From Levilactobacillus koreensis JCM 16448 (lineage in GTDB: Bacteria > Bacillota > Bacilli > Lactobacillales > Lactobacillaceae), in contig NZ_AZDP01000053.1 of NCBI RefSeq assembly GCF_001435525.1, positions 17,706-55,156 of the forward strand: a DNA stretch of 37,451 nt, read 5' to 3'. Positions within the stretch are counted from its first letter, which is position 1, and each line of letters starts with the position of its first letter. Positions 24,354 through 33,287 of this stretch are shown in pieces. Made by a program: the position numbers and the translations under genes. The notes under the pieces are model-generated. The model did no database searches, was not told the DNA's origin, and worked only from the letters and a program-made list of their open reading frames with translations.

Positions 24354-25248
24354 TGAACGCTTAACGCGGTTCGAACAGACCTGGGTGCCGTGGCTCAATG
24401 CGCCACTAAAGACGGCCATTGCCGCGGATAGTGGCGATGACCGGTTGGCCGAAGCCATGAGCTATTCGGTGCTGGCGGGTGGCAAGCGGTTGCGACCATT
24501 ATTGACGGTCGCCACTTTACAGGCCCTCGGGCACACGGTGGACCAAGAGCACGACTGGCGGCCGATTATGGCGCTGGAGCTGTTACACACGTACTCGCTG
24601 ATCCATGACGATCTACCGGCCATGGACAATGACGCCCTGCGCCGCGGTGAGCCGACCAACCATATGAAATTTGGCGCGGGTATGGCGACGCTGGCCGGTG
24701 ATGGCCTGCTGACGTTGGCCTTTCAGTGGCTGACGGCAACAGATCTGCCAGCTAAGACGCAGGTAGCGTTGACCCAAGCGTTGGCCCAGGCGGCCGGACC
24801 TAGTGGCATGGTCGCCGGTCAGGCCAAGGATATTCAGTCCGAGCATATCGACTTGCCTTTGGCTAAGCTTCGCGTGCTTCACCGGGAAAAGACCGGGGCC
24901 TTACTGCATTACGCGGTTCAGGCTGGGTTGATTTTAGGCGAAACGCCACGGGAGCAGTGGGCACCGTATCTCCGGTTTGCCGATGCCTTTGGGCTGGCTT
25001 TCCAGATCTACGATGACATCTTGGACGTCGTCAGCACGCCAGCGGAACTGGGTAAGGCGACGCAAAAAGATGCCGGTGAGGCCAAGAATACCTATCCGGG
25101 TAAGTTGGGCTTGCAGGGCGCCAATCAGGCGTTGATCGACACGATTCAGGCCGGCAAGGCGGCGTTGGCTGAATTGCCAGCTAGTGCAGGGCGCGAGCTA
25201 ATGGCCGCCTTCTTTAGCTATTTTGATACGAAACGGGTGAAAGCATGA
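24343..25248 (+). CDS. ispA: farnesyl/geranyl diphosphate synthase (short-chain prenyl synthase)
   Basis: Builds C15 (or C10-C20) prenyl diphosphates from IPP and DMAPP for undecaprenyl phosphate and menaquinone. 301 aa. The first Asp-rich motif is [18 protein letters not shown] (DDxxxxD with the two extra residues of bacterial FPP synthases). The second is [18 protein letters not shown] binds the diphosphate. ATG 24343 overlaps xseB. It shares its last 4 nt with tlyA. The dxs gene common here in Bacillus is missing, consistent with supply from the mevalonate pathway. Confidence 0.94.
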   Translation: MPSDERLTRFEQTWVPWLNAPLKTAIAADSGDDRLAEAMSYSVLAGGKRLRPLLTVATLQALGHTVDQEHDWRPIMALELLHTYSLIHDDLPAMDNDALRRGEPTNHMKFGAGMATLAGDGLLTLAFQWLTATDLPAKTQVALTQALAQAAGPSGMVAGQAKDIQSEHIDLPLAKLRVLHREKTGALLHYAVQAGLILGETPREQWAPYLRFADAFGLAFQIYDDILDVVSTPAELGKATQKDAGEAKNTYPGKLGLQGANQALIDTIQAGKAALAELPASAGRELMAAFFSYFDTKRVKA

Positions 25249-26060
25249 AGAAAAAACGGGTGGCGGACCTCCTAGTTGAACAGGGACTTTATACGTCGCT
25301 GGACGAGGCGAAGCGTGCCGTAATGGCTGGTGAGATTCTGGGCACCAACGAGGAACGTTTGGACAAGCCGGGGTCACTGATTCCAGCAGACACTGAACTG
25401 CATTTGAAGGGCCATCCTCTACCATACGTGTCACGGGGCGGGTTTAAACTGGCTAAGGCACTTGAGGTCTTTAACATTGATGTGACCGACCGGATTGTGC
25501 TGGATATTGGGTCGTCGACTGGTGGATTTACCGATGTCATGCTTCAAAATGGCGCGCAACTCAGCTACGCGTTGGATGTCGGCAGCAATCAATTGGTGTG
25601 GAAATTACGGCAGGACCCACGGGTCATCGTGATGGAGCACACCAACTTTCGCTACAGTAAGTTAGCCGATTTTACCAAGGGTCAGCCGACCTTTGCGTCG
25701 ATCGACGTGTCCTTTATCTCCCTTGATATGATTTTACCGCCACTAAAGGGTATCCTGGCGACCGGTGGGGATGTTGTGGCGTTGATCAAGCCCCAATTTG
25801 AAGCGGAACGGGGTGACGTTGGTGCTCACGGAATCGTGCGTGAGCGCCGGGTCCACACCGCCGTGGTCCAGAAAATCATTGATTTTGCGGTGGCAACCGG
25901 TTACAGTGTGCTCGGCCTCGATTTTTCACCGATTCGAGGTGGCGAAGGCAACATTGAATTTTTGGTTCATTTACAATCTGTCGATAAACATGCAGTCTGT
26001 GTAAGTTCAGTTTCCGTTGAAGAGACGATTAACGCTGCTTATGAAGGCCTCAAACAGTAG
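25245..26060 (+). CDS. tlyA: TlyA family rRNA 2'-O-methyltransferase
   Basis: 271 aa. N-terminal S4 RNA-binding domain ([30 protein letters not shown]), then a SAM-dependent FtsJ-type domain with VLDIGSSTGGFTDVMLQNGA (SAM motif) and ALDVGSNQLVWKLR. The catalytic Lys and Asp of the K-D-K-E set appear in SRGGFKLAKAL and FASIDVSFISLDM. Related TlyA proteins methylate 16S and 23S rRNA. Targets here are untested. ATGA overlap with ispA. It is followed by argR and recN, as in Bacillus (yqxC-ahrC-recN). Confidence 0.92.
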   Translation: MKKKRVADLLVEQGLYTSLDEAKRAVMAGEILGTNEERLDKPGSLIPADTELHLKGHPLPYVSRGGFKLAKALEVFNIDVTDRIVLDIGSSTGGFTDVMLQNGAQLSYALDVGSNQLVWKLRQDPRVIVMEHTNFRYSKLADFTKGQPTFASIDVSFISLDMILPPLKGILATGGDVVALIKPQFEAERGDVGAHGIVRERRVHTAVVQKIIDFAVATGYSVLGLDFSPIRGGEGNIEFLVHLQSVDKHAVCVSSVSVEETINAAYEGLKQ

Positions 26061-26120
26061 ATTATGAGAAAATTATTAGAATTTACTTTCCAAATACTTA
26101 GGTCTGGTATATGATAAGAT

Positions 26121-26140
26121 TATACATTTTTATCACATAA
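26121..26140. promoter_or_regulatory. candidate ARG box in the argR leader
   Basis: Read on the minus strand, TTATGTGATAAAAATGTATA resembles the arginine operator TNTGAATWWWWATNCANA with one gap and two mismatches. Its place just before argR fits autoregulation. The -10 is probably TATGAT at 26110-26115. Confidence 0.4.
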
Positions 26141-26153
26141 AGGGGGGCCAGGT

Positions 26154-26609
26154 ATGAAAAAGCAGGAACGCCAGCAATTATTGAAACGGTTGCTCACATC
26201 ACGGGAAATCGAACGACAAGAGGATTTTGTTCGGTTGCTTGCCGAAGATGGCATTCACGTCACACAGGCAACGATTTCACGGGACATCAAGGAGATGCAG
26301 TTGGTTAAATTACCGGCCGAATCTGGCGGTTACCGTTACAGTTTACCCGTCCAAAAGAAAATTGATACCCAGAAGAAATTGCAGCGAACCTTGCAGAATG
26401 CCTACATATCCTTTGCGGTCCAGGACCAATTTACAGTTTTGAAGGTACTTCCCGGTAATGGACCGGTGATTGCCTCGTTATTGGACCAGATGCGCTACGA
26501 GTATGTCTTTGGCACGGTCGGCGACGATAGTTCCGTTCTGACCGTTTGTGTTTCCCATCAGGGTGCTTTACAATTAGAAAAGACGATTGACCGCATGCTT
26601 GCGGATTAA
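26154..26609 (+). CDS. argR: arginine repressor ArgR
   Basis: 151 aa. The N-terminal winged helix reads REIERQEDFVRLLAEDGIHVTQATISRDIKEMQLVKLP. The C-terminal hexamerisation domain holds GTVGDDSSVLTVCVSHQGA, with the GDD that binds arginine. It controls arginine biosynthesis and catabolism genes. AAGGGGGG precedes the ATG. It lies between tlyA and recN as in Bacillus (ahrC). No arg genes are in the window. Confidence 0.93.
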   Translation: MKKQERQQLLKRLLTSREIERQEDFVRLLAEDGIHVTQATISRDIKEMQLVKLPAESGGYRYSLPVQKKIDTQKKLQRTLQNAYISFAVQDQFTVLKVLPGNGPVIASLLDQMRYEYVFGTVGDDSSVLTVCVSHQGALQLEKTIDRMLAD

Positions 26610-26616
26610 GAGCAGT

Positions 26617-26667
26617 GACCACGACTGACCGACCAGCACAGAGCTGAGCATCAGCAGTGGTCTTTTG
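26617..26667 (+). terminator. terminator of argR
   Basis: GACCAC-g-A-CTGA / TCAG-ca-GTGGTC stem, with AGC/GCT inside, then TTTTG. It would separate argR from recN. Confidence 0.6.
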
Positions 26668-26683
26668 TTTAGGGGGCAAAAAA

Positions 26684-28396
26684 GTGTTACAGGAACTATC
26701 AATTAAAAATTTCGCCATCATCGAACGCCTCGATGTGGTGTTTAAAAATGGGATGACGGTCCTGACCGGAGAAACTGGTGCCGGAAAGTCCATCATCATT
26801 GACGCAGTCGGCCTGCTAGCAGGCGGTCGTGGTTCCGCCAACTTTGTCCGAACGGGTACGGATAAGGCCGTTATTCAGGGGAGCTTCATCTTTCCTGCAG
26901 GTGGAACGACCTACAAAGTCCTAGATGAGCTCGGCATTGACCACGACGACGGCAACGTCATTTTGCAGCGGGAGATTCACCGCAATGGGCGCAATACCTG
27001 TCGGGTCAACGGCATGCTGGTCAATACCAACACGTTGAAGCACATCGGCGAAACGGCGGTCGATATTCATGGGCAAAATGAACATCAAGAGTTGATGCAA
27101 CCGGAAAAACATTTGGGGATGTTGGATGAGTTTGCGGCGGACCAAGTGCATGATTTGAAGGCCCAGTACCAGACGACTTATCAACAGTACACGCAGTTGC
27201 GCGATACGTTAGAGAATAAGCGGGCTAATGAAAAAGAGTGGGCCCAGCGGTTGGACATGCTGAAATTTCAAGTCAATGAGATTGAGTCGGCGCAGTTACA
27301 GCCGGGTGAGGAAGATGATCTGATTGCGGAACGGGATCGACTGGATAACTTTCAAAAGATCAATGATGCTTTGCAACAGACGGCGTTAATTCTGACCGGC
27401 GAAGACGCCACACCGGGCGTCAATGACCAGATCAGTAGTGCTATGCAGGCCATGCAGGGCATCGCGGACTTTGACCCCGCCTTTAAGCAGATCGCGGGTG
27501 GACTGGAATCGGCCTACTATGCGCTGAGTGACGCGGTGAGTGATGTCTCATCTCAGCTAGACATGCTGGAGTGGGACGAAGGTCGTTTGGATGAGATTGA
27601 GCGACGATTGGAAGTCATTAATCAGTTGAAGCGCAAGTACGGCGACTCCGAGGGGCAAGTTCTGAAGTATTTCGATCAGATTTCGGCAGAGCTTAAGCAG
27701 ATGCAGTCGACCGACGAAACGGCAGATGACTTGGAGACCCAGGTCGCTAACCAACAGTCGACCTTGCTGAAACTGGGTGAAAAGCTGAGTAAAACGCGTA
27801 AGCAGGCCGCCCAAGAGTTGGAACAGGCGATTCACGGTGAGTTGGCCGACCTCTACATGGATAAGACGGTCTTTGCCGTGCACTTCACGCGTTCAAAGAC
27901 CCAGCCGTTGTTGAGCACCGGGCTGGATCACGTGGAATTCTATCTGCGGACGAACCCCGGCGAAGCCATGCGGCCGTTAGCTAAGATTGCTTCTGGTGGT
28001 GAACTGTCGCGGATCATGTTGGCATTGAAGACGATTTTCTCCGAATCACAGGGAGTGACGTCGATTATCTTCGATGAAGTGGATACCGGGGTCAGCGGCC
28101 GGGTGGCCCAAGCCATTGCTGAAAAAATCAGTGGTATTGCTAGGGAGTCACAGGTTTTATGTATCACTCATTTACCCCAGGTGGCGGCCATGGCCGATCA
28201 CCATTACTTTATTGCTAAGGAAATCGTGGGTGATCGGACGGAAACGCACCTAACTCGATTAAGTGAGCAAGACCGAGTCAGTGAAATTGCCAGAATGTCC
28301 GCTGGAACGCAGGTGACAAAACTCGCGTTGGAACATGCAAACGAACTGCTTGGTCTCGCGGATGAGGCAAAATCTAAAGTTAATCAAAAAAAGTAA
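26684..28396 (+). CDS. recN: DNA repair protein RecN
   Basis: SMC-like ATPase of 570 aa that binds DNA ends early in double-strand-break repair. Walker A is GETGAGKSIIID. The signature is SGGELSRIMLALKTIFSE, and Walker B is TSIIFDEVDTGVSGRVAQ. A coiled coil spans about 160-365. GTG 26684 gives MLQELSIKNFAIIERLD, the family's normal N-terminus, with AGGGGGC 7 nt upstream. A GTG nine codons earlier would precede the ribosome site. It ends a housekeeping cluster and is followed by accessory genes. Confidence 0.96.
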   Translation: MLQELSIKNFAIIERLDVVFKNGMTVLTGETGAGKSIIIDAVGLLAGGRGSANFVRTGTDKAVIQGSFIFPAGGTTYKVLDELGIDHDDGNVILQREIHRNGRNTCRVNGMLVNTNTLKHIGETAVDIHGQNEHQELMQPEKHLGMLDEFAADQVHDLKAQYQTTYQQYTQLRDTLENKRANEKEWAQRLDMLKFQVNEIESAQLQPGEEDDLIAERDRLDNFQKINDALQQTALILTGEDATPGVNDQISSAMQAMQGIADFDPAFKQIAGGLESAYYALSDAVSDVSSQLDMLEWDEGRLDEIERRLEVINQLKRKYGDSEGQVLKYFDQISAELKQMQSTDETADDLETQVANQQSTLLKLGEKLSKTRKQAAQELEQAIHGELADLYMDKTVFAVHFTRSKTQPLLSTGLDHVEFYLRTNPGEAMRPLAKIASGGELSRIMLALKTIFSESQGVTSIIFDEVDTGVSGRVAQAIAEKISGIARESQVLCITHLPQVAAMADHHYFIAKEIVGDRTETHLTRLSEQDRVSEIARMSAGTQVTKLALEHANELLGLADEAKSKVNQKK

Positions 28397-28408
28397 TCAA
28401 CTTAAAAG

Positions 28409-28446
28409 ACAGGTCGGCCCTAGGGGGAACGGACCTGTTTTTGTTT
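28409..28446 (+). terminator. terminator of recN
   Basis: ACAGGTC / GGACCTGT stem followed by TTTTTG. Confidence 0.85.
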
Positions 28447-28507
28447 TGGGGTAGAACTAGTTAAAGCCGTTTATGAACTTTAGCTTAAATTACTTGGCTG
28501 TTTGGGA

Positions 28508-28513
28508 TATAAT
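28508..28513 (+). promoter_or_regulatory. -10 box of the adhesin gene
   Basis: TATAAT, a perfect hexamer, about 43 nt upstream of the gene start. The -35 (TTAAAT, 17 nt up) is weak. Confidence 0.5.
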
Positions 28514-28555
28514 TAGTTTCGAAGCGTAACAGTTAGCATGAGGGGTGTGAGTCAG

Positions 28556-31093
28556 ATGTGGAAGAAAATTGGTACCTTTTGCCTTGGATTACTAGTAACT
28601 CTGTTGATTATTTGCGGAGGGAGTCTTAGAGCGAGCGCCAAGGATATTACAATGGCGACAAAGGGACTAACTGCTGCTGAAGCAACGATTACAGAGAAAA
28701 CTAATAATGGGGTTGTGACGATTGACCCCGGTGCTGATTTAGAGGCAGGCCAAAACTACAACATTGTTTATAACTGGACACTGAAAGATGGCGTTGCAAT
28801 TGAGGATGGGGACACGGCATCGGTAACCTTACCGGCAACGGCAAGTTACGGAAATATATCATTTAAGATTGAGGATGAAAAAACCGGAACGAACGTTGGG
28901 ACCTTTACCCTTAATAAAGATGATGATGTTGGAACAATTGTATTTAATGGTAATTTGGCGAATACGAATGTTGGTCGCTCGGGGTCGTTAACTTTTGCAA
29001 TCACTGGGACTAAGATGGTCGATAATGGTAGTGGCGGCAGTGATGGCCCTGGTTATGTTGTGAACAAAAATGGTTGGGTTGGTGCGTTTGATAGTACCAA
29101 CAAGACTTGGCCTGCACAAATGGTATGGGATGTCTTCTTCAACGTTAACGCCGATGATATGGGTGCGACGACGGTCACCGATACTCTAGGAATCAATCAA
29201 GACTATAATTTAGGATCGACGACGGTCACTTATACGGATGCTAGTGGAAATGTATTGGATAGAGTGACTGGCGCAAGCGTTGAGCCGACCGTTGATGGTC
29301 AGAAGTTGACCTATCACTTTGATCACGTGACGACTGGAGTTGAAATTGTCTATACGACGACAGTTAAAAATCAGTCGGGAACTAGTGGCACGTTGACTAA
29401 CGACGTGGTGGTGGCTAGTGCCAATGGGATTACAGGAAATCCTGGTGGTAGTGGTGATGGGACAATTTCAAGTCCTGCTCTGAGTCATAAGGATGTTGAA
29501 TGGGGCGGCTCTGGTAATGCCAGTGGGGATTACTCGGGCTCCGCTATATTGACCAAGACTGGGGTTAACGGGAAATTATTAACCGGTGCTCACTATGAAT
29601 TTTATAATGAGGCAAAAGAACTACTTGGTTCGGGAAGTACGGATGATCAGGGCCAGTTAACGATGAAGGGCCTGTCAGCCGGTAACTATTACTTTAAGGA
29701 AACAGCTGCGCCAGATGGTTATCTGTTGAATCCAACGCTGGTTCCAGTGACAATTATGGCAAATAATACGTCGACGCCGGTTGATGTTGGTCAAACGGAT
29801 CATCAAAATAGCGTCATCTTGACAAAGACTGCAGCCGACTCAGGGACCGCTTTGGCGAACGCGACGTATGATGTTTATGATAGTACGGGAAATATCGTCA
29901 AGAGTGGGCTTAAAACCAATTCGGCTGGACAAATTCAGGTTATCGGGCTAGCAGCCGGTGATTATTACTTTAAAGAAACGGCCGCGCCAATGGGATATGA
30001 AGTAAATAATGAGAAAGTGCCATTTACGATGTCCGCGACGATGACAACGGCCAAACAGGTTAGCCAAAGCGACTCACCAATCAAAGTTGCTACCGGGTCA
30101 GCTACGCTAAATAAGACGGCATCTGACACGGGCTATGGATTGCAAGGGGCGACTTATGAACTCCTTGCTGCTGATCAGGCAACGGTAATCGGTACACCTC
30201 AGGTCACTGATATCGATGGTCAACTAACCGTTGGCAATTTGGAATCAGGAACTTACTACTTTAAGGAGCTGAGTGCGCCAGCTGGCTATGCACTTAATCC
30301 AAATCTGGTCCCGGTAGTCGTGGATGCTAACAGTGATCAGACTGCAACGGTATCTCAAGTTGATCAGTCAACGGCCACGGGATCTAGCTCTAGTGACACA
30401 ACGACTACTTCGTCGGTACCGACAGAGTCGTCAAGTTCGAGTGTAATTCCTAGTTCAAGTTCTAGCTTAAGCTCCTCAAGTTCCATTAGTTCTAGTTCTT
30501 CGGATTCTAGTTCATCAAGCTCCAGTTCATCAAGCTCCAGTTCTTCGAGTTCCAGTTCTTCAAGTTCCAGTTCATCAAGTTCCAGTTCTTCAAGCTCTAG
30601 TTCATCGAGTTCTAGTTCTTCCAGTTCTAGTGTATCCAGTTCTAGTTCAACATCATCTTCGTCATCGAGTTCGGTACCATCAGTGTCTTCTAGCTCTTCA
30701 ACGGTGGTGCCATCGAGCTCTAGTTCGTCTTCCAGTATCTCTAGCTCGGCGGTGACGTCTTCGACTAGTAGCCACCCAACCGGTAGTACTTCTAGTTCAC
30801 AATCGGTAAGCGATAGTTCTACGGAAACGGGATCGTCTGCTGCTGATGTCGTTACCGGTGGTGGTGCAGCAACTGGAACGGGTCAATCTTCATCGTCTAG
30901 TACGTTGGGTAGTGGGACTGGGGCCTTTGCTGGCGGTGATTTAGCAAAGGCATCGTCAACGGCGGCAAAGGGTAACGCCAACCGTTACTTACCACAGACC
31001 AATGAGGAGAAGGGGGCCAGTGTCTTGATTGCTGGTGTGCTCTTACTTGGATTCGGCACGAGTCTTTGGCGGTTACGGCAGCATCGTAACTAA
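28556..31093 (+). CDS. LPXTG-anchored surface protein with Cna B-type and serine-rich stalk
   Basis: 845 aa. Signal peptide MWKKIGTFCLGLLVTLLIIC with cleavage near RASA-KD. A Cna-like N-terminal adhesive region (about 35-320, with MVWDVFFNVNADDMGATTVTDTLG) comes first. Three SpaA/Cna_B domains start near 328, 417 and 514, with the YYFKETAAP or YYFKELSAP strand whose Glu makes an isopeptide bond to Lys. A stalk of nearly pure serine (about 622-731) follows. The sorting signal is LPQTNEEKG (812-820), then a hydrophobic helix and RLRQHRN. ATG 28556 has AGGGGTG upstream. The serine stalk is probably glycosylated, but no glycosylation genes are nearby. It is probably a colonisation factor. The ligand is unknown. 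Confidence 0.9.
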   Translation: MWKKIGTFCLGLLVTLLIICGGSLRASAKDITMATKGLTAAEATITEKTNNGVVTIDPGADLEAGQNYNIVYNWTLKDGVAIEDGDTASVTLPATASYGNISFKIEDEKTGTNVGTFTLNKDDDVGTIVFNGNLANTNVGRSGSLTFAITGTKMVDNGSGGSDGPGYVVNKNGWVGAFDSTNKTWPAQMVWDVFFNVNADDMGATTVTDTLGINQDYNLGSTTVTYTDASGNVLDRVTGASVEPTVDGQKLTYHFDHVTTGVEIVYTTTVKNQSGTSGTLTNDVVVASANGITGNPGGSGDGTISSPALSHKDVEWGGSGNASGDYSGSAILTKTGVNGKLLTGAHYEFYNEAKELLGSGSTDDQGQLTMKGLSAGNYYFKETAAPDGYLLNPTLVPVTIMANNTSTPVDVGQTDHQNSVILTKTAADSGTALANATYDVYDSTGNIVKSGLKTNSAGQIQVIGLAAGDYYFKETAAPMGYEVNNEKVPFTMSATMTTAKQVSQSDSPIKVATGSATLNKTASDTGYGLQGATYELLAADQATVIGTPQVTDIDGQLTVGNLESGTYYFKELSAPAGYALNPNLVPVVVDANSDQTATVSQVDQSTATGSSSSDTTTTSSVPTESSSSSVIPSSSSSLSSSSSISSSSSDSSSSSSSSSSSSSSSSSSSSSSSSSSSSSSSSSSSSSSSSSSVSSSSSTSSSSSSSVPSVSSSSSTVVPSSSSSSSSISSSAVTSSTSSHPTGSTSSSQSVSDSSTETGSSAADVVTGGGAATGTGQSSSSSTLGSGTGAFAGGDLAKASSTAAKGNANRYLPQTNEEKGASVLIAGVLLLGFGTSLWRLRQHRN
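30421..30740 (+). repeat. serine-codon tandem repeat tract in adhesin gene
   Basis: Short tandem units, for example TCTAGTTCATCAAGC and variants, mixing AGT/AGC and TCN codons, all encode serine. Interruptions are few (Asp, Val, Pro, Thr). The tract is likely to change length by slippage or recombination. Confidence 0.85.
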
Positions 31094-31109
31094 CTAAAAT
31101 CGAAATGAT

Positions 31110-31158
31110 AAAAAGGGTACTGTTAGCGGGAACTTCTTCCGGTTGCGGTGGCCTTTTT
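31110..31158 (+). terminator. terminator of adhesin gene
   Basis: AAAAAGG...CCTTTTT ends, with ACTG/CGGT and GGAA/TTCC pairing inside and a T-tract. The stem is imperfect. Confidence 0.6.
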
Positions 31159-31223
31159 GTTAGCGGTGCTTAACAAATCATTGTATAATTAACTTGTGAA
31201 AATAAAAACTTGGGGGCTTTACT

Positions 31224-31694
31224 ATGAAACGCGGACTAGGTTTGGGGTTGGCCGTGATCTCATTTGGTGTTGCGGTTGGATTTATGACAACGCAACCAGT
31301 TGTTAGTCAGGCGGGGACCACCGTCCGACCGACGCCAACCGCTGTACGAGGAAGTTGGTTTCAGGAACAGGATTTGAAATATCGGGTTAAGATCACCAAG
31401 TCAACGTTTGTTTTTGGTGGTGGCTACTACGCTAGTAAGAAATGGCATCCACTTGATCAGCAGTCGTATCAGGTCAGTCGTAAGGTCAAGCAGGGCACGT
31501 GTACCTGGAGCAAGCAGACTAATGCGAATGGCTATTATACGGTCAAAATCAAGAATGGTAAGTTTTTAGTTAAGGCTAAGAGCGGTATTTTAACGGTTAA
31601 ACAATATCGTCATGGCAAGGACGTTAACGGGTATCCGTTGTACTTCCATCACATTAAGAACGCCGCGGCAGTTCTGTCCGGCGACACCAAGTAG
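31224..31694 (+). CDS. small secreted protein of unknown function
   Basis: 156 aa. Signal peptide MKRGLGLGLAVISFGVAVGF with likely cleavage VSQA-GT near residue 31. The mature part is basic and rich in Tyr, Lys and Gly (FVFGGGYYASKKWHPLDQQ, NGYYTVKIKNGKFLVKAK), with alternating strands and a single Cys. There is no anchor motif. I do not recognise the family. Proteins of this kind in lactobacilli are extracellular and of unknown role. It lies between the adhesin and a convergent gene and has its own -10-like sequence (TATAAT, 31182-31189 region). Confidence 0.8.
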   Translation: MKRGLGLGLAVISFGVAVGFMTTQPVVSQAGTTVRPTPTAVRGSWFQEQDLKYRVKITKSTFVFGGGYYASKKWHPLDQQSYQVSRKVKQGTCTWSKQTNANGYYTVKIKNGKFLVKAKSGILTVKQYRHGKDVNGYPLYFHHIKNAAAVLSGDTK

Positions 31695-31710
31695 GTTAGT
31701 TGAGACAACA

Positions 31711-31765
31711 AAGGACACCGCGTTAGCAGTCACTGGAAATGGTGGCGCTGACGCGGTGTTCTTTT
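31711..31765. terminator. bidirectional terminator
   Basis: ACACCGCGTTAGC / GCTGACGCGGTGT, a 13-bp stem with one G-T pair, flanked by A and T runs. It serves the secreted-protein gene and the convergent minus-strand gene. Confidence 0.85.
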
Positions 31766-31773
31766 GATGTTTA

Positions 31774-32094
31774 CTAGTTGGCACGTTGAATAGAACGCAG
31801 AAGTTCGGGGGTCACAATGGTAGTCAACGACCGACTTTGCTTTAAAATGAGGTGACCAGCGGTATCTTGTTTGAGATGGCCAATAACGGTCATTGGGGCA
31901 GTGTCGACGGCGGCTTTGAATTGAAGCCGGACTAAATAGTGCCGGTCCAACGTTTGACGGATGAAGTAGTCCAATTGAAATTTAGGCATTTGCGGATAGA
32001 CAACTTGACCGTTAATTACGGGTAGGTCACTGAAAAGATCCCGGTAAGCGGTAGCCACCCGATCAGATAGGGCAGACCGTTTTACATTTTGCAT
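31774..32094 (-). CDS. small SOS-regulated protein, possibly YolD-like
   Basis: 106 aa, cytosolic, on the minus strand. MQNVKRSALSDRVATAYRDL begins it. The C-terminal half has alternating strands (YLVRLQF, APMTVIGHLKQ, GHLILKQ) and ends TPELLRSIQRAN. This pattern, small beta-rich with an I-x-x-I end, resembles YolD-like proteins, which partner UmuC-type polymerases and are SOS-controlled. The similarity is weak and not proven. The ATG has AGGTGAT upstream. An earlier in-frame GTG is unlikely. No UmuC-type gene is near. The function stays open. Confidence 0.75.
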   Translation of the reverse strand: MQNVKRSALSDRVATAYRDLFSDLPVINGQVVYPQMPKFQLDYFIRQTLDRHYLVRLQFKAAVDTAPMTVIGHLKQDTAGHLILKQSRSLTTIVTPELLRSIQRAN

Positions 32095-32105
32095 GCTGAT
32101 CACCT

Positions 32106-32119
32106 CGAACGTTTGTTTG
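32106..32119. promoter_or_regulatory. second LexA-like SOS box
   Basis: CGAAC-GTTT-GTTTG fits CGAACRNRYGTTYG except at one central position. It covers the predicted transcription start of the minus-strand gene. Confidence 0.6.
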
Positions 32120-32126
32120 TATTTTC

Positions 32127-32155
32127 ATTATACGAACACGTGTTTGAGATTGCAA
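32127..32155 (-). promoter_or_regulatory. promoter of the minus-strand gene
   Basis: On the minus strand TTGCAA (32155-32150), 17-nt spacer, TATAAT (32132-32127). Near-consensus, with an SOS box inside the spacer. Confidence 0.8.
32133..32146. promoter_or_regulatory. LexA (DinR) SOS box
   Basis: CGAACACGTGTTTG fits the Gram-positive LexA box CGAACRNRYGTTYG in every position, and lies between -35 and -10. The rest of the gap to gmk (32147-32376) holds an extended -10 TGG-TAATAT (32243-32251) and a leader hairpin TAGTCA/TGACTA with inner TCGC/GCGA (32306-32333). Confidence 0.8.
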
Positions 32156-32376
32156 GCTTTTTTGTTCCGATCTTGAATTTTTTTGTTGGTGACGACTTTT
32201 TTTGAGAAATGGGCCGCAGATGCAGTATTTATCCTTAAATAGTGGTAATATAGTAACCTATAGATTATAGTTCAGGCCAAGCAATCTTGACTTTAAACGG
32301 TACGGTAGTCACAAGTCGCTGACGCGATGACTATGGTATCATAATTAAATTTTTTTGATGAAGGGATTTTTAAACG

Positions 32377-32991
32377 ATGGCTAAACGTGGAATGCTCATT
32401 GTGCTTTCAGGTCCTTCCGGCGTTGGTAAGGGAACGGTGCGTAAAGCGTTGTTCGAGACCGGTGCGACCGACTTTTCCTATTCCATTTCAATGACGACTC
32501 GCCAACCGCGGGAAGGTGAAGTGAATGGTGTCGACTATTACTTCGTGACCAAGGAAGAGTTTGAGGAGAATATTCGTAACGGGGAAATGTTGGAGTACGC
32601 CAAGTATGTTGACAACTACTATGGAACCCCGTTAAAATATGTTAATGAGACCCTTGATCAAGGCAAGGATGTTTTCCTGGAAATCGAAGTGAACGGTGCC
32701 ATGCAAGTGCGGGCAAATTGTCCCGATGCCGTCTTCGTTTTCCTGACGCCACCAGATTTGATGGAGTTAAAACACCGCTTGATTGGTCGGGGAACGGACG
32801 CCATGGACGTCATTAACAAACGCATCAAGAAGGCCGTTGGTGAAATTCGGATGATGCGGAATTATGACTACGCCGTTGTTAACGATGAAGTTAGCAAGGC
32901 AGTTGACCGGATTCAAATGATTATTCGCAGTGAACGGTTACGCGTGACCCGGGTCATGCCGGATTACGAACAAATGATTGGAGACGAATAA
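32377..32991 (+). CDS. gmk: guanylate kinase
   Basis: Makes GDP from GMP and ATP. 204 aa. The P-loop is [12 protein letters not shown]. The GMP-binding parts are [22 protein letters not shown] and [13 protein letters not shown]. The ATG is at 32377, with AAGGGATT upstream. Gmk stands before rpoZ, coaBC and priA, as in Bacillus (yloC-remA-gmk-rpoZ-coaBC-priA). The gene is separated from recN by accessory genes. Confidence 0.96.
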   Translation: MAKRGMLIVLSGPSGVGKGTVRKALFETGATDFSYSISMTTRQPREGEVNGVDYYFVTKEEFEENIRNGEMLEYAKYVDNYYGTPLKYVNETLDQGKDVFLEIEVNGAMQVRANCPDAVFVFLTPPDLMELKHRLIGRGTDAMDVINKRIKKAVGEIRMMRNYDYAVVNDEVSKAVDRIQMIIRSERLRVTRVMPDYEQMIGDE

Positions 32992-32994
32992 AAA

Positions 32995-33210
32995 ATGCTA
33001 CTTTATCCCTCAGTTGATGATTTATTAGCACAAGTTGATTCTCGGTACTCATTGATCATGTTAGCTAGCAAGCGGGCCCACGAGTTGGATGCCGGTGCTA
33101 AGCCACTTTTGACCGACTACAAGTCCCCGAAGACCATTGGCCGGGCTCTTGAAGAAATTGCGGCCGGTGCATTAATGATCGATCCGGACGAAAAGGATCT
33201 CAACGCTTAG
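32995..33210 (+). CDS. rpoZ: RNA polymerase omega subunit
   Basis: 71 aa. It assists assembly of the beta' subunit. [26 protein letters not shown] and the region [16 protein letters not shown] are the omega signature. It starts 3 nt after the gmk stop. A terminator lies between it and coaBC, so part of the transcription may end here. Confidence 0.94.
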   Translation: MLLYPSVDDLLAQVDSRYSLIMLASKRAHELDAGAKPLLTDYKSPKTIGRALEEIAAGALMIDPDEKDLNA

Positions 33211-33230
33211 GTGTAAGCGTTAGTTTTAAG

Positions 33231-33263
33231 ACCAGGTTGCCGTTGGGTAATCTGGCTTTTTTT
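33231..33263 (+). terminator. terminator between rpoZ and coaBC
   Basis: CCAGGTTGCC / GGGTAATCTGG-type stem, ten pairs including G-T, followed by seven T residues. Confidence 0.8.
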
Positions 33264-33287
33264 ATCAGGGCAAATTGGAGGTTGGCT

